From assembly GCA_011037195.1 (NCBI GenBank), contig JAAEAF010001590.1, positions 1 to 64,000 on the forward strand: a stretch of 64,000 nt of DNA. Reading direction: 5' to 3'. The DNA is from Triatoma infestans (lineage: Eukaryota; Arthropoda; Insecta; Hemiptera; Reduviidae). The translations under genes were made by a program, and so were the position numbers. The first letter of the stretch is position 1. The number at the start of each line of letters is the position of its first letter. Below the pieces are notes generated by a model that was given only the letters and a program-made list of their open reading frames with translations, ran no database searches and had not been told where the DNA came from. Of this stretch, positions 22,456-33,264 are shown piece after piece.

Positions 22456-23498
22456 TAATAAACAAAGACGGACCACATCACTACATTATCAACGTTGAAG
22501 TCAATCTCATCAGAAGACAATAAAGAATTAGAATATTGTAAAGAATAAATACTTTTTTAGCTTTACTCCTATTATTTTGAGAAATGACATCATTTCAACT
22601 TTTGTTTCAACTTAACCAAAAAAATTTCAAATACTTTCTTCTTATAGAGTTTGGATATCCTTCTTGAATTAAAACTGTGGGAAATCGAAATAGGATTGGG
22701 AAAAAAAAGAACATTTCCTCTTAAAGAAGTAAAAGAAAGCTTTGATGGTATGCCCTCAATCAGAATACTTTCCAAACACCAAGAATAGACTCAATTGCAA
22801 TAGAAATGAAACTTTCCTTGTTGGCCTTGTCCAAAACGTAGAAAAAACTATCTAGCATTAATCTGCCTATCTATCTAGCATTCAAGTAAATTTGAAATGC
22901 ACTGAAAGACTTCTGGATTGGTTTAAGAGACAATAACACATTTTAGCAGTCCTAGGTTACGTTATATTGGTTATTTCTTTTCTTATTCACCTTTTAATAC
23001 GAATCTGGATTTTTTAGTTAATAGATACATTAAGGATTTGGATATTCAAATTTTAGACATTAAGTTCAATTTCAGTGTTGTTTAAAATACAAATTTGAAA
23101 CTATTTCATTTTGAAAATAAAGTTTATATTTTCAAGTTATTATTACTTTTTTTCCAAGCTGACGTTCTATATAAACCCTTGGGTAAAAAGCATAGGTACA
23201 AGAAGATAAATTGAAAAGAATTATATTCTCGAGAAAATTATAGGATAGATTTGGAATTCCGAGAATCAGAAGAGGCTTCTTAACGATATGAGGATGTTTT
23301 AGTTTATCTGAAAATCGGGAGATAAAAATATGCTTGAATAAGAAATAAGCTAACATTTGTGATATGCCCATTTATTTGATTGTTTTAGTTTCATTGAATA
23401 ACAAAATCTGTTTAAACATTAAAGATTAGAATATATCATCTATTTTCAGTTAAAATTGTTTTAAAGTAGAAAAATTAAAAAAAACAAATTTTACTCAC
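22456..23498. other. AT-rich intergenic DNA, nothing recognised
   Basis: ORFs at 22590-22775 and 23132-23371 (-) are AT-rich with no domain. This stretch may be intron or intergenic sequence next to the exon candidate. Confidence 0.4.
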
Positions 23499-23705
23499 CA
23501 AACGCATCCTTAATGTGAGGTGTAGCGCCACCGGGGTGGATGGATCCCCTGGAAACGCGTCGCTCTTTATTGGTCGCCATGCCATCGTCGGGCGGTTCAG
23601 GTGGAGGCGTTGCTGTCCAAGCTCTGTCGTTCACCGTCGTTGTGGTTGTTGATGCAGTCACATTATCCTCATCACCACCGCCCAGCCAAACAACTACTCG
23701 CCTGT
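23499..23705 (-). CDS. Candidate host-gene exon with consensus 5' splice donor
   Basis: A GC-rich block in AT-rich surroundings. In minus sense it is open for about 68 codons (RRVVVWLGGGDEDNV, then TTTTT, PPPEPPDDG, KERRVSRGSIHPGGATPHIK, DAF) and is immediately followed by GTGAGTAAA, a consensus donor (exon ends 23499). The acceptor is uncertain: AG dinucleotides end at 23702 or 23706, without a good pyrimidine tract. The low-complexity Thr/Pro part followed by a basic RRVSRGS segment suggests a disordered linker in a larger protein. I do not recognise the gene. The opposite strand is also open (23540-23785), but its Val/Ser-rich translation looks like a shadow. Confidence 0.45.
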
Positions 23706-23745
23706 CTGCCCAATATTCATGGTTTTATTATTTAAACATAATTTA

Positions 23746-24215
23746 TAATAAGTTCAACAGTTTTACTTATGACAAGTTGTCTTGAAATGAAGAAATGATT
23801 TTTATTTTTATTAGGAAACTCATTTCTTTGGAAATGCCCAATGTAAGAAAAATTATGTTTATAGAAATTGACCTTCAGTGTCGACTGAAGTGTGAACAGC
23901 TTAATTCAAAATTCTTAAAATAAAATTTTATTGGACCGAATTTTCCGGATATCCGGATTAAGTTGGTATATAATGGCCATTGAAGAGAATTATTATTATT
24001 CCTGTATTTCTCCTTGTAGAAAAATTTCTGCTAAAAAAATTACTCAATGGAATTGGTTTTGATTTGTGAATATGAGCATTCGCATTCATCAGTTATAAAG
24101 ATTTGGAGATTTCCAAGGGGGGGCCAAGAAAAGTTTCGTTTACAATAGGAACAAGTAAACACTTGCTAGAAAACACTATACTCGCGTCATTAAAAAAAAA
24201 AAAAAAAAAAAAAAA
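23746..24215. other. AT-rich intergenic DNA ending in an A-run
   Basis: Nothing recognised. It ends with about 25 A residues directly before family A copy 5. Confidence 0.4.
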
Positions 24216-25190
24216 TCTGGTGTGAAACACTCACTCAAACTTTCTCTTACTCCAGTTCTCAAAATTATAATTGACAAATTTCATAGTTTGTGTACCAAAT
24301 TTGAATGAAATTCGTCGAAACTGAAAAAACTGTTCAGTAAAAGCGCCCTTCCGGTTTACTAATTTTCTTGAAACTGAATTTCAGCCATCTATTTATTTCT
24401 AATTAATTATGTTTGGATGATAGAATTGTATAATCAACTATGATAGCACTTTAGAGAAAAACATACCACCACCCTTTCCCCTAAAAGTGCCCTTAAATGA
24501 ATTTTCCCAAAGAAATGTTTTAAATAAAAGATGTAGATCTTTGCATGTTTAATTTATATATGAAGTTTAAAAAAAAAAAATTGTCGAAGCCATTTTTGAG
24601 AAAATTGCGAAAAATAGAATAAACCATTTAATAAAGTGGTAAAGTAAACGCACTTCCGGTTATCCGATTTTTTTCAAAGTCGGAATTTCAACAGTATATT
24701 TAATTCTAATTAACATTATTTAGATGACAGAATTGTCTAATAAACTGAAATAGCACTTTACATGGAAACCTAACTCCACCTCTCCCCCAAAAGTGCCCTT
24801 CATTGCATTTTCCCGGAGAAATGTTTCAAATAAATGTTGTAGCTCTTTGAATATGTGGTTGATATTTCAAGTTTAAAGAAAATTGCAAAACGTAAAAAAT
24901 CCAACTAGTAAAGTGGTACTGCCAGTTGAAGAATTTTGACAGATAACGTAGTGTCAGATCCCATGGTGATACCTAAACGGAATATAAAGTTTCAACTTTC
25001 TACAGTTTCTAGTTTTTGAGCTATGCTGTTCACATACATACATACATACATACACACACACACATACCATTTGCAAAAACCACTTTTTTTGACTCAGGGG
25101 ACCTCAAAACGGATATTTCCGGTGATAACTCGATATCGAAAATTTGACACGATTACAATACTTCCTCTTACTAGGGGAGTAAGAGAAAGT
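24216..25190 (+). mobile_element. Family A copy 5, full length
   Basis: Starts TCTGGTGTGAAACACTCACT and ends GGAGTAAGAGAAAGT. Module openers are at about 24347, 24651 and 24917. A CATA/CA microsatellite lies at 25031-25068 in module 3. Well preserved. Confidence 0.9.
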
Positions 25191-25239
25191 AAAAAATCAG
25201 GAATTCAGTATTAATTTTTCCATTTCAAATATTGTTATT

Positions 25240-26110
25240 ATGTCAAATTTTTGAATTGTATATTCACTAGAAATCTCGATTTTGAAGTCCTCTCGGTGTA
25301 ACAAAAAAAAATACGTTTTAGTGAATGCTATTCGTGACCGGATATGTCTGCGATTTGTTTTTCAGTTATTAGCTCGGCAACTAAGTTGTGATAACATAAT
25401 TAGCTGTTAAGCTCCGCCCATTGCCAAAGCTATCTTGTAGCTGTGACGTCATTTAATTCACTAGTTTCACAATTAAGTTGCCGAGGAGTTGTAAATAATT
25501 AGATGATAATTTTAAGTGGGTGTGTTGCATTAATATAGTAAGAAATATAATTCATTTTTTTCCCCCCTAAACTATATCCAATTTATTAAATAAGTAAATA
25601 TAAACATGTATTAAAACAATCAGCTTTATTAAAAATAATATTGTTTGAAACTAAATTCGATTCTTCAATAATCTTTCATTGAGTTTTTAATTGCTTCTTA
25701 AATAGTGTTGACGATTTATTTATTTCTTACAGTGATAAGTGCAAACAAATATTGTCGAGTCAAGCCATAATTGATCGAACGCAATAATTCAGACATTGTT
25801 TTGAATAGCGGTGCCAATTTTTCATGTTATCTAAGGTGTTAATCAAAAATGTCGCACCGTTGATGGATTTTGCTCGAAACCTTCGCATCAGTTACTGTGG
25901 TTGGTAGTACCTAGATGGAATACCAAGTTTATGCTAACTGCGACTTTTCTTTCGTTTTACACACATACTTTCTAGGGATCGTATCAAATTTTTGGAATTG
26001 AATTCCCCACAGATATTCCACAGCGGACATGTTTGAAGTCCGCTGAGTATGAAAAAAAAATGTTTTTAACGAATCATATGTGCATGTGTGTGTCTGTCTA
26101 TATGTGTAAA
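25240..26110. mobile_element. Divergent family A/B-related sequence with conserved hairpin
   Basis: 25371-25390 (AGCTCGGCAACTAAGTTGTG) is inverted at 25467-25488 (ttcacaattaagttgccgag), enclosing TGACGTCA at 25446-25453. The same arrangement occurs at 42835-42945. 25900-26100 is a decayed family A module 3 with a TG-rich tract. No coding sequence. Confidence 0.5.
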
Positions 26111-26647
26111 CAAAATTAAAAAAAAAAAAAAAAAAAATCTGGTGTGAAACACTCACACAACTTTCTCTTACTCCAGTTCTCAAAATTATAATTGACAAAG
26201 GTTATAGTTTATGTACCAAATATAACAAAATTCGTCGAAAACTGGATAACTTTTTCAGCAGAAGTATAGCGCACTTCTGGCTTACTAATTTTCTTGAGAC
26301 TTGGAATTTAGGCCATCTATTTATTTCTAATTAATTTTGTTTAGATGATAGAATTGTATAATCAACTATGATACCACTTTAGAGAAAGCTGTAACCCCAC
26401 CTCTCCTCCGAAAGTACCCTTAAATGAATTTTTCCAGAGAAATGTTTTAACAAAAGATGTAGATCTTTGCATGTTTAGTTTATATATGCAGTCGGAGCCA
26501 TTTTTGAGAAAATCGCGAAAAAGTGAAAAAATTATTTAGTAAAGTGGTAAAGTAAACGAACTTCCGGTTATCCGATTTTTTCGAACTCGGAACTTTAACA
26601 ACATATTTAATTTTAATTAACATTATTTAGATGATAGAATTGTCATC

Positions 26648-27090
26648 TAAATAATTTCACAAAATTATAACACATAATTATAACACAAAACACAACCAAA
26701 AAACAAAATACATAGGTGTGATTACTGTGGGACTGCTAAGTCAGTAATGAAAGGGTGATGTTGTAATGCTGAAAGCTAGGAGAAGGGGGGACCATATGTA
26801 TCATAACGGTACATACATAACGGTTACACACCCTTTCATTACTGACTTAGCAGTCCCACGGTAATCACACCTACGTATGCATTTTGTTTGTGTTTTATGT
26901 TATAATTTTTCACTCTTTTTCGTATTGTTCCTGAAGAAGGCAAACAAAGTTTGTCGAAACGTCGAACTTAATTATTAAAAAACAATTACAAAATTACTTT
27001 TTTTTGTTTTTTACCTTGAATTGGTCGATAAGCCAACAAATTCTTGTTTTCATCTTACAACTAACGAACGGCCAACAAAGAAAATCATCT
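26648..27090. mobile_element. FB1 fold-back element, left outer arm deleted
   Basis: Matches the reverse complement of 30439-31042 from cacaaaattataacacataa onward, including the inner inverted repeat around 26715-26760 and 26825-26870 (ccctttcattactgacttag). The left terminal arm with its hammerhead-like motif is missing, apparently by deletion at an AAATAATTT microhomology. Confidence 0.65.
26927..26967 (+). ncRNA. Hammerhead-like motif in FB1 (best example)
   Basis: GUUC (26927-26930) pairs with GAAC (26964-26967). CUGAAGA is 26931-26937 and the extra A 26938. A 7-bp stem GGCAAAC/GUUUGUC (26939-26945 with 26949-26955, one G-U pair) carries loop AAA. GAAA is 26956-26959, then CGUC. ACGU is self-complementary and C follows, the residue before the expected cleavage point. 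All conserved hammerhead core bases are present. Confidence 0.45.
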
Positions 27091-28118
27091 GACAACTATG
27101 ATAGCCTTTTTAAGAAAAAAATAACCCCACCCCTTCCCTAAAAGTGCTCTTAAATGAATATTCCTAGAGAAGTTTCAAGAAAATCATCGTTTTGAGAAAA
27201 TCGCGAAAAAGTGAAAAAAACATTTAGTAAGTGGTAAAGTAAACGCACTTCCGGTTATGCGATTTATTTCAAACTTGGAATTTCAACAATATATTTAATT
27301 CTAATTAATATTATTTAGATGAGCAATATTCCAATAAACTGAAATAGCACTTTAAATGAAACCTAACCCCACCCCTGCCCCATAAGTGCCCTTAAATGAA
27401 TTTTCCTAGATCAAATAAAAGGTGTAGCTGTTAGTATGTGTAGTTGATATAAGAAGTTTAAAGAAAATCATTGGAGCGATTTTTGAGAAAATCGCAAAAA
27501 CGTAAAAAAAAAAACAACTAGTACAGTGGTACTTCCTGTCGAGGAATTTTGACAGATGACCCACTATCGAATCTCATGGTGATAACTAAACGGAATATCA
27601 AGTTTGAACTTTCTACGATTTTTCGTTTTTGAGCTATGTTGTTCAAATGCGCGCACGCGCACGCACACACACACACACAAACCATTTGCTAAAAACCACT
27701 TTTTTGGACTCAGGGGACCGTAAAACGGATATTTCCGGTGAAAACTCGATATCGAAAATTTGACACGATTACAACACTTCCTCTTACTTAGGAGTAAGAG
27801 AAAGTAAAAAAAAATTGCAGGAAGCTGAAACCTGATGTTTGGTTTTGATATTTTAGTATTGAAAATTAATTTAGAATATTCTGCGGCATTTGTGGTGTTA
27901 AATTTCAAATTTTATTTGAATTCTTCAATGTTATTAGTTCTGTCTTTTGTAACTAACTTGTAAAATCATCTTTCTATATTTATGTCAGAGTTCGCAAAAC
28001 AATTTCCAAGGTTAAAGAAATTTGTAATTTTTTTAAAACTGCTGTAAGAGAATGTCGTCTGAGAGAGGATTTTTTTCGTCACATTGACATCAAAATACTC
28101 GTAGATGTTTTACCTAAA

Positions 28119-29105
28119 ACTCTTTACATTCTCTTACTCATAGTAAGAGGAAGTATTGTAATCGTGTTAAACTTTCGATATCGAGTTTTTACCGGAAATA
28201 TCCGTTTTGAGGTCACCTGAGTCCAGAAAAGTGGTTTTTAGTAAATGGTGTGTGTGTGTGGTGTACGTATGTGAACAGCATAGCTCAAAAACGAAAAACC
28301 GCAGAAACTTGAAACTTGATATTACGTTTAGGTATCACCATGGGATCTGACTGTGCGTTATCTGTCAAAATACCTCAACCGGAAGTACCACTTTACTAGT
28401 TTTTTCTTTACGTTTTTGCGATTTTCTCAAAAAATGGCTCCGACGATTTTGTTTAAACTAGCTATTTCAACTACACATACAAAGGGCTACAACTTCTATT
28501 TGAAACATTTCTCCGGAAAAATACATTTAACGGTACTTCTGGGGGAGGGGGTGGAGCTAGGTTTTCATCTATAGTGCTATTTCAGTTTATTAGACAATTC
28601 TGAAATCTAAATAATGTCAATTAGAATTGAATATGTTGTTGAAATTCCGAGTTTGAAAAAAAAAAAATCGGATAACCGGAAGTGCGTTTACTTTACCACT
28701 TTACTAAATGATATTTTCACTTTTTCGCAATTTTCTCAAAAATGGTTCAGACGATTTTCTTGAAACTTATTGTATAAACTAACCATACAAAGATCTACAA
28801 CTTTTATTTGAAACATTTCTCTGGGAAAATTCATTTAAGAGTAGTTTTAGGGGTGTGATGGGGTTACAGCTTCCTCTAAAGTGGTATCATAGTTGATTAT
28901 ACAATTCTATCATCGAAACAAAATTAATTAGTAGTAAATAGATGGCCAAAATTCCAAGTTTCAAGAATATTAGTAAACCGGAAGTGCGTTTTTACTGAAC
29001 AGTTTTTTTCAGTTTTCGACGAATTTCGTTATATTTGGTACACAAACTATAAAATTTGTCAATTATAATTTTAAGAACTGGAGTTGTGTGAGTGTTTCAC
29101 ACCAA
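28119..29105 (-). mobile_element. Family A copy 7, nearly full length
   Basis: From the hairpin end (ctcttactcatagtaagagg) through three modules (ACCGGAAGT at 28378, 28675 and 28978) to gtgtgagtgtttcacaccaa. The 5' inverted-repeat copy has lost about 10 bp: gagttgtgtg replaces gagtaagagaaagttgtgtg. Confidence 0.85.
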
Positions 29106-29743
29106 ATTTTTTTTTTTCTCTCTGAAGATTTTAAAACTAATTTTCGAAAAACTATCAACACATTATTCCCTTTCTAACATGCTTTAGAAGTAAGCTGTGG
29201 AAGAAAACAAAAATTAACACAAAATAAGTAGGATTTAATTTTTGTTTTTCAAATTATTACTGATGAAAAAATGTGGTATTTAACCTAATTTCTATTGCCA
29301 ATCAATGTAACTGTTGTTTTTTTAGTAAAAAAAAATACTGTTATCTGGTTCATCTAAATAATGAGATAGCTATTGCCAGCAATATTCGGATCAATAATAT
29401 ACAAATAGACAGTTCATGAAGCTTTCATTTCTTAATAAGCGAAATGTTCTTTGTAATAGGTTAGATAGTATTCTTAAAAAGTATTAAAAATAAATGCTAT
29501 TAAATTTGGATTTAATTTTTTTAAATATTCTTAATTTTGGGGGAGGAGGGATTTTTTAATATGTATACTTGATCGTCCAGTTATGAAAGAAAGGACCAAC
29601 TTTTTTTTTGTGTGTGCAAAACTTTACTTTTATCAGGCAATAAAACACGTAAGCCTGCCTAATTTGGCATATGGTGAATTGTATTATATGTAAAGTTTTC
29701 TGATTTTGGTCCTAAAAAGGCATAGATCTACATTGTGTTTTTT
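29106..29743. other. AT-rich intergenic DNA, nothing recognised
   Basis: No ORF or repeat of note. Confidence 0.45.
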
Positions 29744-30563
29744 ACTTGGTCTTACTCCTAGTAAGAGGAAGTATTGTAATCGTGTCAAATTTACGATATC
29801 GAGTTTTCACAGGAAATATCCGTTTTGAGGTCCTCTGAGTCCAAAAAAGTGGTTTTTAGGAAATGGTATGTGTGTGTACGTATGTATGTGAACATCATAG
29901 CTCAAATACGAAAAATCGTAGAAAGTTTAAACATGATATTCCGTTTAGACATCACCATGGGATCTGACAGTACGTTATCTGTCAAAATTCCACAACCGGA
30001 AGTACCATTACGAGTTGTTTTTTTTGCGATTTTCTCAAAAATGGCTCCGGCGATTTTCTTCAAACTTGTTACAACAACTATACATACAAAGAGCTACAAC
30101 TTTTATTTGAATCATTTCTCTGCGTAAATTCATTTAAGGGCACTTTTGGGAGAGGGGTGGGGTTAGGTTTTTCATCTAAAGTGCTATTTCAGTTTATTGG
30201 AATATTGCTCATCTAAATAATATTAATTAGAATTAAATATATTGTTGAAATTCCAAGTTTGAAATAAATCGCATAACCGGAAGTGCGTTTACTTTACCAC
30301 TTACTAAATGTTTTTTTCACTTTTTCGCGATTTTCTCAAAACGATGATTTTCTTGAAACTTCTCTAGGAATATTCATTTAAGAGCACTTTTAGGGAAGGG
30401 GTGGGGTTATTTTTTTCTTAAAAAGGCTATCATAGTTGTCAGATGATTTTCTTTGTTGGCCGTTCGTTAGTTGTAAGATGAAAACAAGAATTTGTTGGCT
30501 TATCGACCAATTCAAGGTAAAAAACAAAAAAAAGTAATTTTGTAATTGTTTTTTAATAATTAA

Positions 30564-30604
30564 GTTCGACGTTTCGACAAACTTTGTTTGCCTTCTTCAG
30601 GAAC
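30564..30604 (-). ncRNA. Hammerhead-like motif, FB1 left arm
   Basis: In minus sense identical in layout to 26927-26967: GUUC/GAAC closing stem, CUGAAGA, extra A, GGCAAAC/GUUUGUC stem, GAAACGUC. Confidence 0.45.
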
Positions 30605-30900
30605 AATACGAAAAAGAGTGAAAAATTATAACATAAAACACAAACAAAATGCATACGTAGGTGTGATTACCGTGGGACTGCTAAGTCAGTAATGAAAGGG
30701 TGTGTAACCGTTATGTATGTACCGTTATGATACATATGGTCCCCCCTTCTCCTAGCTTTCAGCATTACAACATACACCCTTTCATTACTGACTTAGCAGT
30801 CCCACAGTAATCACACCTATGTATTTTGTTTTTTGGTTGTGTTTTGTGTTATAATTATGTGTTATAATTTTGTGAATAATTTTTCTCCTTTTTTTGTATT

Positions 30901-30941
30901 GTTCCTGAAGAAGGCAAACAAAGTTTGTCGAAACCTCGAAC
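30901..30941 (+). ncRNA. Hammerhead-like motif, FB1 right arm (damaged)
   Basis: Same core and stem II as the left arm, but the final palindrome reads ACCU instead of ACGU (gaaacctcgaac), which would break stem III. Confidence 0.4.
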
Positions 30942-31267
30942 TTGTTAATTATTAAAAAAACAATTACAAAATTACTTTTTTGGGTTTTGTTTTTTACCTT
31001 GAATTGGTCGATAAGCCAACGAATTCTTGATTTCAGCTATCAAGTTGATTATACAATTCTATCATCCAAACAAAATTAATTAGAAATAAATAGATGGCCA
31101 AAATTAGAAGTTTCAAGAAAATTAGTAAACCGGAAGTGCGCTTTGACTGAACAGTTTTTTCAGTTTTCGATGAATTTCATTAAATTTGGTACACAAACTA
31201 TAACATTTGTCAATTATAATTTTGGGAACTGGAGTAAGAGAAACTTGTGTGAGTATTTCACACCAGA

Positions 31268-32589
31268 TTTTTTAAGTTGTAGTAGTAGTGTTTTTTTTGA
31301 ATTTCTTTGATGTCATCAAACTGACAGAAACTGAGGAGGGATACCCACAGGTGATAACAGAGATTATCTTGAATGAAAATGTCACACCATTCATTATCTT
31401 TCTACCATTAATCTTAATGTGTAATTTTTGTGCACATAATTCATTGATATTAATTATTCTTGAATATGTTTGGAAGATAAAGTAGTATGAATAGGAACAA
31501 TGTCAGTATAGGCGCAAGAAGAGGTTTAAGATGAGAAGACGGAGGTCAAAGAAGAATAAGAAGAATATGAAGACGAATAGTTGAAAACAATTTGGTAGCA
31601 GAAACAAGGAGCAAGGATGAAGATGAAGATGTCAATGATTGAGATGTATGAATTGAGAGACTTGAAGTTAGTGTATGTGAAAAACAAATGGATGAAGAAA
31701 TTTAAATTAGGTTACAAGAGCATTTAATGGGTATCACTTGAGGGCCTATACATAAAATCAAAAGCACCCAACCAAGCACCTTTTATTTCGACTTTCAATT
31801 CTACATTTCTGAATAATATTTTCGTGTTAGTAATCAAACTTCTATTTCACATACAACCAAAGCATATCTTCTCTTTACATAGCAAATATCCCTCAGCATA
31901 TTCCTTGGCGAATGACATCGCAGTCCACTCCAAATCCTTATCCCTTAGTTGATTATCATTTATTTCAATCCCTTACCAAACTTCTGCAGAATGTGTCCGT
32001 ACGTGTACGTGGAGAATAAAAATGAAAGAAAACAGATGGAGATTAAAAAAAAAAAAATCAGCTTAGACGGTAACATATTTGTATAAATCAGGTACGGAAA
32101 AATCCACAGTATAGAGTTAAAAAAAAAAAAAAAAATACTAATACAAAATATTGCTCATAAGATCGATATGGATTCGAATTGGAAATATGAGATTCGACTA
32201 AAAATTCCAACCCTTTGCGCATCCAATTCTTGCAAACAAAAAAAAATCATCAGAAAATCTAGCAAAAGCTCGTTGTGTTATATCCAAACTTATCAAACCA
32301 TAACGTCCTCAAAATCCTCATCATCCAAGATCTAGCAAAATCTCGATTTCTTTGTTTATATTCATCCAGAAAAGTTCATCCTAATTCATTAATTGAACGA
32401 TTTCCTTTTCCTTTTACTATGCTATCATCAAGAAGACTAAATCAAATCGAGATCTACTGTAATATTCTATATGTAAAATAGTCACCTTAGTGGGGTATAT
32501 TAGATGCCCCTGGATGACTTTACCAAACAGTTTGTCCTGTTATTGCTGTGTAGTTGGATATGCAATGCTGGATAACATCTATGATTTTG
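31268..32589. other. Intergenic DNA, nothing recognised
   Basis: 31500-31720 is purine-rich (AAGAAG/GATGAAG repeats). The ORF 31288-31485 (+) has no domain I know. Other short ORFs (32275-32481, 32490-32705) look like chance. Confidence 0.4.
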
Positions 32590-32621
32590 TGCGCCTTAGC
32601 ATGCGTCTTCATCATTTTGGA

Positions 32622-32655
32622 TCTGACCAGTTTCAGATTCTCATCCATCGTCAGA
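32622..32655 (-). ncRNA. Hammerhead-like motif (minus), with inverted partner at 33077-33110
   Basis: In minus sense: CUGACGA, extra U, stem GGAU/AUCU with one G-U, GAAA, CUGGUC. The closing stem is only about 2 bp. The partner on the plus strand has the core mutated to CUGGCGA. Confidence 0.3.
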
Positions 32656-32714
32656 GTGAAGCAAGATGGATAATCAATTCGTGTAGCAAGATGACGTCAA
32701 CTTAATGTTTCTAT

Positions 32715-32989
32715 CTAGAGAGAACGTCTAGTCCCATATGTCAGAACTGTGATGATGGAGTTAGGGAAATCGTGTATCACTATTTATGTCAGTGTCTCCG
32801 TTTAGCTGGTTCTAGGCTTCGTGTATTTGGGAGTGCATCACTCTCGCGAAATTGGCTGGGACGGTTGGAGCTAAAGGATATTTTAGATAGACCAGCAAAC
32901 TACCGGGGGAGATTAATTAGATGGACGAATGGGGGGGGGGGGGATAAAAGCCATATAGGGTTAGGTCCCAGGCCGATAGATACCCAGAT

Positions 32990-33024
<35 letters not shown>
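32715..33024 (+). mobile_element. I-like retrotransposon 3' fragment with 11-bp target duplication and TAA tail
   Basis: Matches the last 310 bp of the element at 20680-22455 (CQNCDDG, YHYLCQCLRLAGSRLRVFG and the 3' UTR) and ends in about ten TAA units. AATGTTTCTAT flanks it exactly (32704-32714 and 33025-33035). A classic short, 5'-truncated target-primed insertion. Confidence 0.9.
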
Positions 33025-33028
<4 letters not shown>

Positions 33029-33264
33029 TTTCTATTACACAACACACTGGTTGAATCAAATTGATTGATAGACTTATTCTGGCGATATATGAGAATCCGA
33101 AACCGATCAGAACCAAAATGATGAAGAGCTAAGACAGATAAAATTATAGATGCAATCCTATTATGTTAGATCAAATTCATCGATTTGCTTGTTACAATCA
33201 TATATTGGTAGTTTTAAATTCCAATAATATCGTTACTAAAAAGAATCAAAGTGTTTGAAGCAAG

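Larger units (their letters stand above)
26138..27805 (+). mobile_element. Family A copy 6, composite with FB1 remnant
   Basis: Starts TCTGGTGTGAAACACTCACA after a long A-run and ends GGAGTAAGAGAAAGT. It has module 1 and part of module 2 to 26638, then an abrupt palindromic join (attatttagatg...catctaaataat). An FB1 remnant follows (26648-27090), then a second module 1 part, module 2 and module 3. It looks like the inverted relative of 29744-31267 with a rearranged left side. Confidence 0.75.
30439..31042. mobile_element. FB1 fold-back element, complete
   Basis: Arms of about 280 bp fold back on each other around a roughly 60-bp centre at 30705-30770. Shared segments include GTTGGCTTATCGACCAATTC at both ends. 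The insertion site AGTTG is duplicated (30434-30438, 31043-31047). The duplication probably extends to about 13 bp (gctatcatagttg versus gctatcaagttg). No ORF is encoded. Both arms carry a hammerhead-like motif. Confidence 0.75.
29744..31267 (-). mobile_element. Family A copy 8, interrupted by a complete FB1
   Basis: Starts at the hairpin end (acttggtcttactcctagta), runs through modules 3, 2 and 1, and finishes tcacaccaga. FB1 lies in module 1 at 30439-31042. Without it the copy is about 0.9 kb. Confidence 0.85.
32590..33125. mobile_element. Fold-back element with hammerhead-like ends, split by a retrotransposon fragment
   Basis: The left end (gtcttcatcattttggatct, then gaccagtttcagattctcat) is inverted at the right end (33077-33118: gagaatccgaaaccgatcag, aaccaaaatgatgaagagct). 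The centre is interrupted by the I-like 3' fragment at 32715-33024. Confidence 0.6.

Noticed and set aside
23540..23785. 81-codon plus ORF as the coding strand of the GC-rich block
   Set aside because: Its Val/Ser-rich translation has no splice signals at its ends, whereas the minus strand ends at a GTGAGT donor.
25023..25214. 63-codon plus ORF
   Set aside because: Translation of the CATA/CA microsatellite and end of family A copy 5.
32996..33026. (TAA)n microsatellite as an independent repeat
   Set aside because: It is the 3' tail of the I-like fragment, directly followed by the target duplication.
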